A stretch of DNA of 64,000 nucleotides, from positions 1-64,000 of the forward strand of contig NZ_JAUSZI010000003.1 of NCBI RefSeq assembly GCF_030817415.1. The letters are read 5' to 3'. Positions 17,379 to 25,068 of this stretch are shown piece after piece (position 1 is the first letter of the stretch; each line of letters opens with the position of its first letter). The notes beneath the pieces are model-generated. The model saw nothing but the letters and a program-made list of their open reading frames with translations, ran no database searches and was not told where the DNA came from. The DNA is from Streptomyces umbrinus (GTDB lineage Bacteria; Actinomycetota; Actinomycetes; Streptomycetales; Streptomycetaceae). The position numbers and the translations under genes are program-made.

Positions 17379-17412
17379 GTTGGCCTTCCCCACCCCGCTG
17401 GGGGAGGCCAAC
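17379..17412. terminator. Bidirectional hairpin terminator
   Basis: Positions 17379-17391 and 17400-17412 form a 13-bp stem with one G-T pair and an 8-base loop. It lies between two convergent genes, the secreted protein and the response regulator. Streptomyces terminators often lack a T-run, as here. Confidence 0.7.
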
Positions 17413-17515
17413 TCCGCGACGTCCGCCACTCCTCACGTCATCCACCAGGACGCACAAGGCTGTCCGGCCCTGTCGTGCGGGGCCAGGGCTGCGCCGCCGC
17501 ATGCCTGGTGGGGGT

Positions 17516-18661
17516 TTATGGGGTGTGGAGGGTGTGGGTGTGGCTGTAGCCGGCGGGTGTGGGGGTGTACTGGGGGGAGGGGGAGGGGGAGGGTGTGGTG
17601 GGGGAGCGGTAGAGGTATCCGATGCCGCGGACGGAGACGATGGATGCGCCGCCGGCGGGTGTGGCGTCGAGTTTGCTGCGCAGCCGGGAGATGGTGAATT
17701 TGACCCGGTCGCGTGCCGAGGGGGCGGGGGTGTTCCAGCCTGCCTGGAGGAGTGTGGTGAAGTGCTGGACGGTGCCCGCGCGGCGTACGAGGTGGTCAAG
17801 GATCCGGAACTCGGTGGTGGACAGGGGCAGGAGGGAGCCCGCGGCCCATGCCTGGTGCTGCTCGGAGTCCAGGCGGAGCAGGCCGTCGTCGTAGATGTCG
17901 TCGTGCCGGCGCTCGGCGGCCCGGTAGCGGTGCAGTACCCGCTCGATGCGGGCGATGATCTCCCGCGGTTGGCAGGGTTTGGTGATGTAGTCGTCCGCGC
18001 CGCTGGTGAGCCCGACGACCGCATCCACACTGTCACTTCGGGCGGTCAGGAAGATGACGGGAACATCGCTGACCGTGCGCAGCCGGCGCAGGACTTCGAA
18101 TCCGTCGGTGTCGGGCAGCATCACGTCCAGCAGGACGAGATCGGGGCGCTGGAGGTAGGCGCTGCGCAGACCGGCGCGTCCCGTGCCTTCGGCCAGGACC
18201 GTGTAGCCGAAGCGGGTGAGGGTGTGTTGCAGTGCGACGCGGACCATCTCGTCGTCCTCGACGATCAGCAGCTGTGTCGGGCGGGCGGGTCCCACACCGG
18301 GGCGGGCGGGGCCGGCCGGCTGCGCGCGGGGCGTCTGGCTCACCGCCGGTGACGGGACTGCTCCGATCTCGGTGGCCGGGACGTGCTGGTCCAGCAGGTA
18401 CTGGGTGGTCATGAGGTGGCAGGCGGAGCAGAGCCGGAAGAGCACCCCGCGCACCGACAGCGTGTGCTCGGCCGGCCGGGGGCAGCGCCGGCCCGCCAGT
18501 TCGACGGTGCAGGGCCCCCCGCCCCGCGCGGCCTGGCGTGCGCGCATCCGCCGCGCCGCCGAGCGGCAGGTGCTCGAGCAGTACTCCCGAGGGCGCCCCG
18601 CCCTGCGTGCCGCGGGCAGCGCCCGGCCGCAGGCGCGGCACGCATCGCTCGGTGCGGACAC
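17516..18661 (-). CDS. Orphan OmpR-type response regulator with N-terminal cysteine clusters
   Basis: The GTG at 18661 has GAGGGGG at good distance and gives 381 residues. The N-terminus holds an FCS/MYM-like cysteine quartet (C8, C11, C28, C32) and a second set (C51, C60, C78, C81), probably zinc sites. A receiver domain follows (about 128-245) with acidic pocket ED136D137, phospho-acceptor D179, T206 and K228, then an OmpR/PhoB winged helix (about 255-350) and a Ser/Pro tail. No histidine kinase gene is nearby. A zinc module fused ahead of a receiver is unusual and could replace or tune kinase input. Confidence 0.8.
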   Translation of the reverse strand: MSAPSDACRACGRALPAARRAGRPREYCSSTCRSAARRMRARQAARGGGPCTVELAGRRCPRPAEHTLSVRGVLFRLCSACHLMTTQYLLDQHVPATEIGAVPSPAVSQTPRAQPAGPARPGVGPARPTQLLIVEDDEMVRVALQHTLTRFGYTVLAEGTGRAGLRSAYLQRPDLVLLDVMLPDTDGFEVLRRLRTVSDVPVIFLTARSDSVDAVVGLTSGADDYITKPCQPREIIARIERVLHRYRAAERRHDDIYDDGLLRLDSEQHQAWAAGSLLPLSTTEFRILDHLVRRAGTVQHFTTLLQAGWNTPAPSARDRVKFTISRLRSKLDATPAGGASIVSVRGIGYLYRSPTTPSPSPSPQYTPTPAGYSHTHTLHTP

Positions 18662-18833
18662 GAGCAGTTCCCCCTCTTCTTCTTGATGGAGCACGAAACG
18701 CCTTTCGTGCTCCGGGCCGGGAACGACCGGACGCCGGATTCCTTGGCTGTCGCCTGCGGATGCTGTTACCTGGAAGCAGGACGTCTGAAACGGTAGGAGG
18801 GCCCGGCCGCCGGGAAGCGGCCGGACCCCGGTG

Positions 18834-19097
18834 TCACGGTCGCTCGGGCTTGCCGGCGTCGACGACTGTGCCACCCACCGCAGCGAGGGCCCTCGCCGTA
18901 ACGGCGAGGGCCTGTGCGTCAGTCAGGATCGCGACCGCCTCCACCACACCGAGCACGGTACGCACCCCTTCCCACCACACCTGCCGTGAAGCACCCACCA
19001 ACGGCCACCACCTCCGCGACGACCGGGACGCCGCCGGCACGGGCCGCTGCCCCACCGCCTCGCCTTCCCCGTCCTCCGTGCACGGGTCCTCGCGCAT
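18834..19097 (-). CDS. Small hypothetical protein
   Basis: The gene encodes 87 residues. The ATG at 19097 has an excellent ribosome binding site (GAGAGGAGGATC), which makes it more credible than overlapping frames. The N-terminus is acidic, and the C-terminal half is one amphipathic to hydrophobic helix (VRTVLGVVEAVAILTD). A perfect 12-bp palindrome lies within the 3' part. The family is not recognised. Confidence 0.5.
   Translation of the reverse strand: MREDPCTEDGEGEAVGQRPVPAASRSSRRWWPLVGASRQVWWEGVRTVLGVVEAVAILTDAQALAVTARALAAVGGTVVDAGKPERP
18888..18912. repeat. Perfect 12-bp palindrome
   Basis: GGCCCTCGCCGT at 18888-18899 is repeated as its exact complement at 18901-18912 with one base between. 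It falls inside the 3' end of the small minus-strand gene. It could be a protein-binding site or part of a terminator. Confidence 0.5.
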
Positions 19098-19595
19098 CGG
19101 GATCCTCCTCTCGACGGCGCTCGCGACCTTCGCGGGCCGTCGCGACACGCACGCGCGGTCGAGCTGCGAGAGGTGTCGCCCGGTGCGGTTTCCACCCGGT
19201 GCTGTGGGATGGTGCGCTGTCCACCGTCGCGTGCCGGGCGAGGGGCGGCAAGCACACGCAATCAACGTAGTTCCAGCACCGCCGAGGCGCGCGTGCTCGG
19301 GGCATCGTTGAGGCCTGCGGGCCAGCAGGCCGGGGGATGACGGCGTCCGGATCGCCACCGCGGAATGTCTCCCGCTCTGCCGCGGGGGATGACGTCTGCG
19401 GGGCGGTGCGCCGGGGGTAGGGGCGCAGGCGGTGAATCACCAGTGACTGGGTGGGAAGCCGCAACGTGTGGCGGTGAGTTCGGGGAATGCTGGTGAGGGC
19501 TCAGCCGCAGAGTTGTCGTTGAGTTCCGGCAGCGTCGGGACTGAACTGGCTGGAGCGGGTCTGGGTGTCAGTCCCGGCCCCTACGATGCCCCCTT
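19098..19595. other. Noncoding stretch, nothing recognised
   Basis: About 500 bases separate the divergent small gene and the transglutaminase-like gene. Short frames on both strands lack ribosome binding sites and biased codon use. I see no repeat or RNA motif. Confidence 0.45.
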
Positions 19596-20178
19596 ATGGC
19601 CGATGACGTGCTCAACTACTCTCAGCCGGGGCCGTTCACGAGCCTGGACGGGACGCAACTGCAGCTCATCGAGGGGATGCCCAACGACCCTGTGGGCATT
19701 TGTGCCGCTGTGCAGCAGCTGGTGATCCAGCCCGGGGATGCCGTGGCGTTAGGGGTCCCTGAGGGCCGGATCACGGAGAAGAACATCCGGCGGGTCAACG
19801 AACTGGTCACCGCGCTGACCGCTCTTGAACCCGTATCTTTGCACCACGCCCGGACGCCCGAGAAGCGTGTGATCGGCACCTGCCGGCACTTCGCCACCCT
19901 TGCCTGCGCAATCTTGCGGGCGCGAGGTATCACCGCCAGGGCCCGGTGCGGTTTCGCCACCTACTTCCAGGAGGGACGCGGCGTCGATCACTGGATCACC
20001 GAGTACTGGGACGGTGACCAGGCCCGCTGGGTGCGCATCGACACCGAGGTCCTCGGCAGGGGAAACGTGGACCGTCCGCAGGACCTCGCTCCCGGCGAGT
20101 TCCTGTCCGGGGGTGAGAGCCCGTGAACAAACTGATCGTTGCGGGTGGGTGGGAATCGGTGAAGTGACGTGAACGGCC

Positions 20179-20232
20179 AGGACCTCTTGGTAGCAACTGC
20201 GGTGTCGAAGCCCAGTCGCGCCAAGAGGTCCT
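20179..20232 (+). promoter_or_regulatory. Inverted repeat just upstream of the transposase start
   Basis: AGGACCTCTTGG (20179-20190) pairs exactly with CCAAGAGGTCCT (20221-20232), four bases before the ATG. The IS5 copy at 5.4-6.5 kb has the same feature with compensating changes. Confidence 0.55.
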
Positions 20233-20235
20233 GTC

Positions 20236-21159
20236 ATGCCGTTGTACGCCCCTGCCATCACCGCCGTCACCCCGGATGCTCAAGCTGACTGCTCCTGCCT
20301 GGCCTGCCGGTTCGGTCACGGCCGCCGTCATCCGGCCCGGTCCCGCCGCTACACCTCGGACACCACGGATGCGGAGTGGCAGGTCATCGCGGCGGTGCTG
20401 CCGTGGCCGGCCTGGCTGGACGGCAAGGGCGGGCGGCCGGAGGAGTACTGCCGCCGTCTGATCGTGGACGCGATCTTCTACGTCGCGGACAACGGCAACA
20501 AGTGGCGCAACCTGCCGGGCGACTTCCCGCACTGGCGCACGGTGCACACCATCTTCACCCGGTGGTGGCAGGACGGAAGCGTCGACGCCATCCACAACGA
20601 CCTGCGTGACGAGGTCCGCCGGTCCGAGGGCCGGGACACCGACCCGACCGCCGCGGTCATCGACTCGCAGTCGGTACGCGCTGCGGAGACGGTCGGCTCC
20701 GACAGCCGCGGGTACGACGCGGGCAAGAAGGTGGCAGGCCGCAAGCGCCACGTGATCGTGGACACGATCGGCCTGCTCCTGGTCGTCATGGTCACCAGCG
20801 CGAGCGTGCAGGACCGCGACGGCGCCCGCCCTGCGCTGACGCACCTGCGTGACCTCTTCGAATCGGTCAGCCTGGTCTGGGCCGACGGCGGCTACGCCGG
20901 GAAACTCGTCACCTGGGCCAAGAAGAAGCTCCAGTTCACGATCGAGATCGTCAAGCGCAACGACGACGTCAAGGGCTTCGTGGTACTGCCACGCAGGTGG
21001 GTGGTGGAGCGCACGCTGTCGTGGATCTTCCAGCGCCGCCGCTGCGTACGCGACTACGAACGGTTACCCGAGCACCACGAAGCCATGGTCAAGTGGTCCA
21101 TGATCATGCTGATGTCACGGCGCCTGGCGGGCACGAAGGACGCCAAACACCGGAAATGA
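20236..21159 (+). CDS. IS5-family DDE transposase (copy 2)
   Basis: The protein has 307 residues. It carries CSCLACRFGHG near the N-terminus, DAEW, then the DDE residues in AAVIDSQSVRAA, VWADGGYAGK and VVERTLSW. Length and motif spacing are those of a complete IS5/IS1031-group transposase, which moves the surrounding element by cut-and-paste. The stop is 19 bp from the right end of the element. It shares perhaps half its residues with the transposase at 5428-6369, so the two elements are separate arrivals. Confidence 0.92.
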   Translation: MPLYAPAITAVTPDAQADCSCLACRFGHGRRHPARSRRYTSDTTDAEWQVIAAVLPWPAWLDGKGGRPEEYCRRLIVDAIFYVADNGNKWRNLPGDFPHWRTVHTIFTRWWQDGSVDAIHNDLRDEVRRSEGRDTDPTAAVIDSQSVRAAETVGSDSRGYDAGKKVAGRKRHVIVDTIGLLLVVMVTSASVQDRDGARPALTHLRDLFESVSLVWADGGYAGKLVTWAKKKLQFTIEIVKRNDDVKGFVVLPRRWVVERTLSWIFQRRRCVRDYERLPEHHEAMVKWSMIMLMSRRLAGTKDAKHRK

Positions 21160-21491
21160 TCAGTTTGTTCACGGGGTCTGAGGCATGGGTCCACTACCGC
21201 AATGGCTTGATCGATCCGGGCACGTTCGGGGTGAGCGGTACTGATCACGCCTGGGGTTGGGCCGAGATCAGCGGCAATGCCGTCCGAGACCTTGCCGCTC
21301 TCTGCAAGCAGGAGACGTTGCCCTGGGACGAGTGGGGCCGCATGAGCGCGGCGTACGAAGGCAAGACAGGGCCGGAGTACGACCAGCTGATCGACGCGGT
21401 TGCCGATACCTGCGCCAAGGACGACCCACCGGCTCTGATGCATCTGTTCGCCCACCAGGATCTGGCCGTTCCCCCGCACATGCTCGGGTGA

Positions 21492-21799
21492 GCAAGGTCG
21501 GGGACCGAACACCGAGCTGGTCGACGACCATGTCGTCTCATGCATGCCCGGCCCGTAGGGCGGGGGTGTTTGTGATGGGTGACGGTTCTTGGCTGAGACG
21601 GTGGGGAGGATGCCGCAACTCGAGAGGCCTGCCCGGCGGCTGCGCGACCCTCCCGATGCTCCCCGCCCGCCCTGCCCTGGCGGGTGTCGGCGGCCAGTAG
21701 AAAATCCCCACGTACGGCCAGTTCGATTCCCCAAGTGGCAGTCACACTCAGTAGCCTCGGTGTCGGCTTGTGCACCTGGCGTATGAAGGGGTTGAGGTC
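21492..21799. other. Noncoding stretch
   Basis: About 300 bases lie between the broken transglutaminase gene and the pRiA4b-like gene. I see no convincing gene, RNA or repeat here. Confidence 0.4.
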
Positions 21800-22345
21800 G
21801 TGGCACGTACCTGGCTGTCCATCCGGGTGGAGTTGGTCTCCGGGCACGGTGCAGACCTGTGGCCTCGCCCCGGCCGGGTCTTCGCCGCCGCGCGCTCGCA
21901 CTCCTTCGCCCAGTTCGCCACGGCCATCGACCTCGCCTTCGGCCGCTGGGACCTCGCCCATCTGCACCTGTTCACGTTGTCCGACGGCGCCCGGGTCAGC
22001 CCTCTGGACTGGTGGGACGGCGAGGCCCCGGACGGCACCGTGGATGGCCATGCGACCAAGCTGAGCAGGCTGCAGGCCGGCGAGCAGTTCGCCTATGTCT
22101 TCGACATGGGCGACGACTGGGCCCACCTGTGCACGGTGGCGGAAAAGCGCATCGATCCTCTCGACGAGCTAGGCGAGGCCCCCGACCGCCCCGTTCCGTA
22201 CTGGGGTTGGGGCAGCCTCCCGGACCAATACGCACGCCGCTGGGACGGAGACGACGGGGGGTCGCCGATGCCGAAGCGGCCAGCCCGCGGGCTCAGCGAC
22301 CTGCCTCCGATCCTGCCGTGGTGGGGCGAGCACCGCCGAGGATGA
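21800..22345 (+). CDS. Plasmid pRiA4b ORF-3-like protein
   Basis: The gene encodes 181 residues from a GTG behind GAAGGGGTTGAGG. The sequence follows the pRiA4b ORF-3 family: an N-terminal strand (LSIRVELVSG), a helix (SFAQFATAIDLAFGRWDLAHLHLF) and the hallmark FDMGDDWAHLCTVAEK segment near residues 106-121. The C-terminus is acidic and tryptophan-rich. Family members are common on plasmids and near transposases, and their biochemical role is unknown. An upstream start at 21770 is possible. Confidence 0.8.
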   Translation: MARTWLSIRVELVSGHGADLWPRPGRVFAAARSHSFAQFATAIDLAFGRWDLAHLHLFTLSDGARVSPLDWWDGEAPDGTVDGHATKLSRLQAGEQFAYVFDMGDDWAHLCTVAEKRIDPLDELGEAPDRPVPYWGWGSLPDQYARRWDGDDGGSPMPKRPARGLSDLPPILPWWGEHRRG

Positions 22346-22377
22346 CCTCACGCTGCGTGCACGAACTGTCCGCCAGC

Positions 22378-22445
22378 GGGGAATTGAAGTGGCCATGATG
22401 GGGAGCTGAAGTGGCCGCGAGCGGGGAAATCTAACTGGCCGCTGA
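22378..22445. repeat. Three tandem imperfect 22-23 bp repeats
   Basis: Units begin with GGGGA at 22378, 22400 and 22423. Two of them contain CTGAAGTGGCC or TTGAAGTGGCC and the third CTAACTGGCC. Multiple short terminal repeats of this kind are typical of IS21-family ends, but no transposase gene is attached here. It is probably an orphan IS end. Confidence 0.5.
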
Positions 22446-22680
22446 CAGGCGGGGAGGTCGGTGGTTGCGGTGGCCTTTGCTGTACGTCATCGGGCTGGCT
22501 GTCAGGGGGAGTTTTCTGTCGGCCGCCCGTGCGTGTGCCCGGTACGCCTGGTTCGTGGGAGGAACTGGCTTTCCTGTGGCTGTTGTTGAGGGAGAGTCAC
22601 GCTGGGCGGGGGTTGGTGCACTACTGGGTGGTGGAGGACGCCGGAGTTGCTGGCGTACGAGGAGCCCAGGGAGATGACCT

Positions 22681-22923
22681 GTGGAGATAGCGGTGGTTGC
22701 GCCGGTGGCCTTGGGGCTGTGTGGTGGGGCGGCGCGTGTCGGCTACCTGTGGATCCGTGCCCGGGCTGCGGTACGGCTGGCGGAGATAGACGAGGAGGCA
22801 CTCAGCACCCAGCTGCAGGTACTGCCGCCGGGAAGCCGGATCTCCAGGCGCCGGCCTGGGCAGAGCGAGACCGTGGTCCAGATCGGTGGCCTGACCGGCA
22901 GCCAGGGGGGCCTCGGTGGATAA
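22681..22923 (+). CDS. Small membrane protein ahead of ECF sigma factor 1
   Basis: The gene encodes 80 residues from a GTG. One transmembrane helix occupies about residues 3-27 (VVAPVALGLCGGAARVGYLWI). A charged helix and a Gly/Gln-rich tail follow. It overlaps the sigma-factor start by eight bases, so the two are translated together. The second sigma module, at 27.4-29.2 kb, also begins with a small membrane protein. The role is unknown; it may be a membrane sensor or anchor for the sigma factor. Confidence 0.55.
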   Translation: MEIAVVAPVALGLCGGAARVGYLWIRARAAVRLAEIDEEALSTQLQVLPPGSRISRRRPGQSETVVQIGGLTGSQGGLGG

Positions 22924-23518
22924 CGACACGCGGCCTCCTGCTGCGACGGCCACACCCCTGGTGCTTGCCCCGGCACGGCAGACGGCGGCAGCGGCCGCCG
23001 CTCCCGCCACGCTGTACCCGCCTGCGGGCACCAGATCGCGGGCGGCTTTCGCGCACTGCTATCAGCAGCAGCTGACGCCGGTCATCCGTTTCATCATGCG
23101 CAACGGCGCGAGCCCGCACGAAGCCGCCGACATTGCGCAGTCCACCTTCGTCCTGGCCTACGAAGCCTGGGATGCCATCGAACACGCACCCGCATGGCTA
23201 CGCCGGGTCGCCTACCGCCAACTGCTCAAGGTGCGCCGGGCCAAGGAGCACCCCTGTGCCGTGCTTCCGGATCTGCCGGGCGGCAGATGCCCGATGGCTG
23301 CGGTGGAACTCGGCGAGCAGGAAGCCCGCGTGTATGAGGCCCTGAGCTGGTTGCCGGCCCGTCAGCGGGAGGTCATGGCATGGACGTTCGACGGCTTCAG
23401 CCCTGCCGAGATAGCCCAGGAACTGTCGATAGAGCCCGCTGCGGTACGCCAGAGCCTTGCCCGGGCCCGGCAGAACTTGAAACGCGCGCTCGGCATCTCG
23501 AAAGGCGGTGCACGATGA
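22916..23518 (+). CDS. ECF-type RNA polymerase sigma factor (module 1)
   Basis: The protein has 200 residues from a GTG overlapping the previous gene. After an Ala/Pro-rich N-terminus of about 40 residues comes sigma region 2 (about 45-115, FIMRNGASPHEAADIAQSTFVLAYEAW) and sigma region 4 (about 135-190, LPARQREVMAWTFDGFSPAEIAQEL, then AAVRQSLARARQNLKRAL). There is no third domain and no adjacent classical anti-sigma gene. A downstream partner overlaps it (ATGA). It is a paralogue of the sigma factor at 27713-28288. Confidence 0.88.
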   Translation: MDNDTRPPAATATPLVLAPARQTAAAAAAPATLYPPAGTRSRAAFAHCYQQQLTPVIRFIMRNGASPHEAADIAQSTFVLAYEAWDAIEHAPAWLRRVAYRQLLKVRRAKEHPCAVLPDLPGGRCPMAAVELGEQEARVYEALSWLPARQREVMAWTFDGFSPAEIAQELSIEPAAVRQSLARARQNLKRALGISKGGAR

Positions 23519-23886
23519 CATCCCCCTTGGACGGCTATGACCCGGACGGTCCGGCCGACGACGCCGCCCTCGATGCCCTGCTCTTCGCAGCGGACGACGC
23601 GGTGCTTGACACACTCAATTCCGCTACGGATCTCGATGAGGGATGCGCGAGGATCTTCGCCGCATCCGTCACCCCTGACCAGGCCCCGGTCCCGTATTTC
23701 CTGCGCATCCCCGCAAGCCCGCCCCCCAGCCAGCCGCCCTCCCTGGTCGAGGCCGCCTCTCGGCTGCCGGCACATGGACCGGGAGCAGACCCACGCAGGA
23801 AGGCAGCCGGTCCGGTGGACGCTTCGGCCCAGCACGAGCGGGCCGGCGTCGACGAGGCGAGCGCCACACGTCAGCGACGGAGATAG
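23515..23886 (+). CDS. Sigma-module partner protein 1
   Basis: The gene encodes 123 residues and its ATG overlaps the sigma-factor stop (ATGA). Residues about 18-45 (LDALLFAADDAVLDTLNSATDLDEG) match the N-terminus of the partner of the other sigma factor (LDQLLADHHDQLLHTVADALDARAG). The rest is Pro/Ala-rich and probably disordered. No transmembrane helix or zinc-binding anti-sigma motif is visible. The conserved pairing suggests direct control of the sigma factor, which is inference. Confidence 0.65.
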   Translation: MTSPLDGYDPDGPADDAALDALLFAADDAVLDTLNSATDLDEGCARIFAASVTPDQAPVPYFLRIPASPPPSQPPSLVEAASRLPAHGPGADPRRKAAGPVDASAQHERAGVDEASATRQRRR

Positions 23887-23974
23887 CGCGATAGCCGCCT
23901 GCCAGACCGGGCCGCGGGCCACCGTTTGTCTGGTCGCGGGAGGTTGCTCTGTCGGCTGGTGGGAGAGTGCGGCC

Positions 23975-24601
23975 ATGGAGATTGCCAACCGCACGCTGAC
24001 GGCAGACGTGATCGCGGCACTGACGTACTGGCCTGGTGTCGTCTGGGTGGGTCAGAAGAATCCTCCGGACCCTGTGGATCTCACTGTTCTGCTCCCCTTC
24101 TTCAACGAGGTGTTGCAGGAACTTCCCTGGTGGAACCGCGACTGGAAGGTCAGCCACGTCGAGCCGGGTTTTCCCCTGGAGATCGAGAGTGATCACCACG
24201 GTCACCCTTCAAGGTTCACTGAGGTGTCAGTGCCGGGCACGGTTGGGTGCGGCAGTGGTGAGAGCCTGCCCTTCGTCACGAAGGTCGGGATTGCGGGTGA
24301 CCAGCTGATCCGGTTTGAGGCCAAGGTCGGCGACGTGGTTATCGGTCCTGCCGTTGCCCCTGCCGGGCGGCTGGAGCCACATCCGTTCGCACGGGTGCTC
24401 ACCGGGTTGATGGACCTGCGCGGGATTCCGGTCGGGGTGATGGCAAGGGAAACCGCACGATCGATGTCCACCATCCACATGCTTCGCAGCGGAAGGCATA
24501 ACCCGGAGCCGCTTCTTGCCCAGGAGATCGCCAAGGTTCTGGGCATGTCCGAAGAGGACGTCAGAGTTATTGCTGGACTCGACGACGGAAGTACGCAGTA
24601 G
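23975..24601 (+). CDS. HTH protein with N-terminal unknown domain
   Basis: The gene encodes 208 residues with an ATG behind GGGAGAG. The first 130 residues form an unrecognised alpha/beta domain. The C-terminal third (about 145-205) is an XRE-type HTH: LTGLMDLRGIPVGVMARETARSMSTIHMLRSG, then LAQEIAKVLGMSEEDV. It is probably a DNA-binding regulator whose N-terminal domain senses a signal. It follows sigma module 1 by about 90 bp and may belong to it. Confidence 0.65.
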   Translation: MEIANRTLTADVIAALTYWPGVVWVGQKNPPDPVDLTVLLPFFNEVLQELPWWNRDWKVSHVEPGFPLEIESDHHGHPSRFTEVSVPGTVGCGSGESLPFVTKVGIAGDQLIRFEAKVGDVVIGPAVAPAGRLEPHPFARVLTGLMDLRGIPVGVMARETARSMSTIHMLRSGRHNPEPLLAQEIAKVLGMSEEDVRVIAGLDDGSTQ

Positions 24602-25068
24602 CTGACAGGCGGCGTCACGATGCGGTGTTGGCACTGCGTCAAGCGACGCTCGCCCTGTTGATCACGGTGCGGGCGCCCCTGTCCTCAGGCGGGCTCTTTG
24701 CACAGCGCCCGTGGAGCCAGATCAACTCCCTTCCTCGGTAGTGCTCCGGCAGGACCGTGCGGTGGCTTGCGAACAGCCCCGGCTCCGCTGCGGGGAGTGA
24801 CGTCTGAGGGCAGTGCGCCTGCGATAAGGGCCTGACGGCGGATCACACGGCCCGGGCCGGATCGGGGTCACAAGCGTTACATGCGTCGCTGCGCTGGTGT
24901 CGAACTCCTGAGCAGGCGTGTCCTGTTGGTGTGGACGAGGGGCGCTGTCGGCGTACAAGTGGTCGTGCACCACCCCGTACGGATGAGAGTGCACCGTTGT
25001 TGATGCGGTGAGAGGTGAGGGCCGCGAGTCTGCTGCTGTCGGTTTGGGCGGCAGAGGGGCGGCTGACG

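Larger units (their letters stand above)
20117..21178 (+). mobile_element. IS5-family (IS1031-type) element, 1062 bp, complete
   Basis: The ends are GAGCCCGTGAACAAACTGAT on the left and its near-perfect complement on the right (GATCAGTTTGTTCACGGGGTC, shown to its last base C21178). The element is flanked by the direct repeat TGA (20114-20116 and 21179-21181), a TNA duplication as expected for IS1031-like members. It carries one transposase gene and appears intact. Confidence 0.9.
19596..21491 (+). pseudogene. Transglutaminase-like gene interrupted by an IS5-type element
   Basis: The 5' part (19596-20116) encodes a transglutaminase-like domain: GTCRHFATLACAILRARG carries the catalytic Cys, DHWITEYWD the His, and RIDTE the Asp region. 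The frame then enters IS DNA. Removing 20117-21178 and one copy of the 3-bp target duplication TGA restores a continuous frame (GGEAWVHYRNGLIDP) that runs to the stop at 21491. The ancestral protein would have about 277 residues. As it stands the product is cut after about 176 residues and lacks its C-terminal third. Confidence 0.85.

Noticed and set aside
22529..22690. 53-codon frame overlapping the start of the first sigma-module membrane protein
   Set aside because: Its position recalls the micro-ORF of module 2, but it lacks a ribosome binding site and does not align with it.
24722..24994. Minus-strand frame of 90 codons before the IS21 element
   Set aside because: It crosses the left end of the IS and has no start signal or coding bias.
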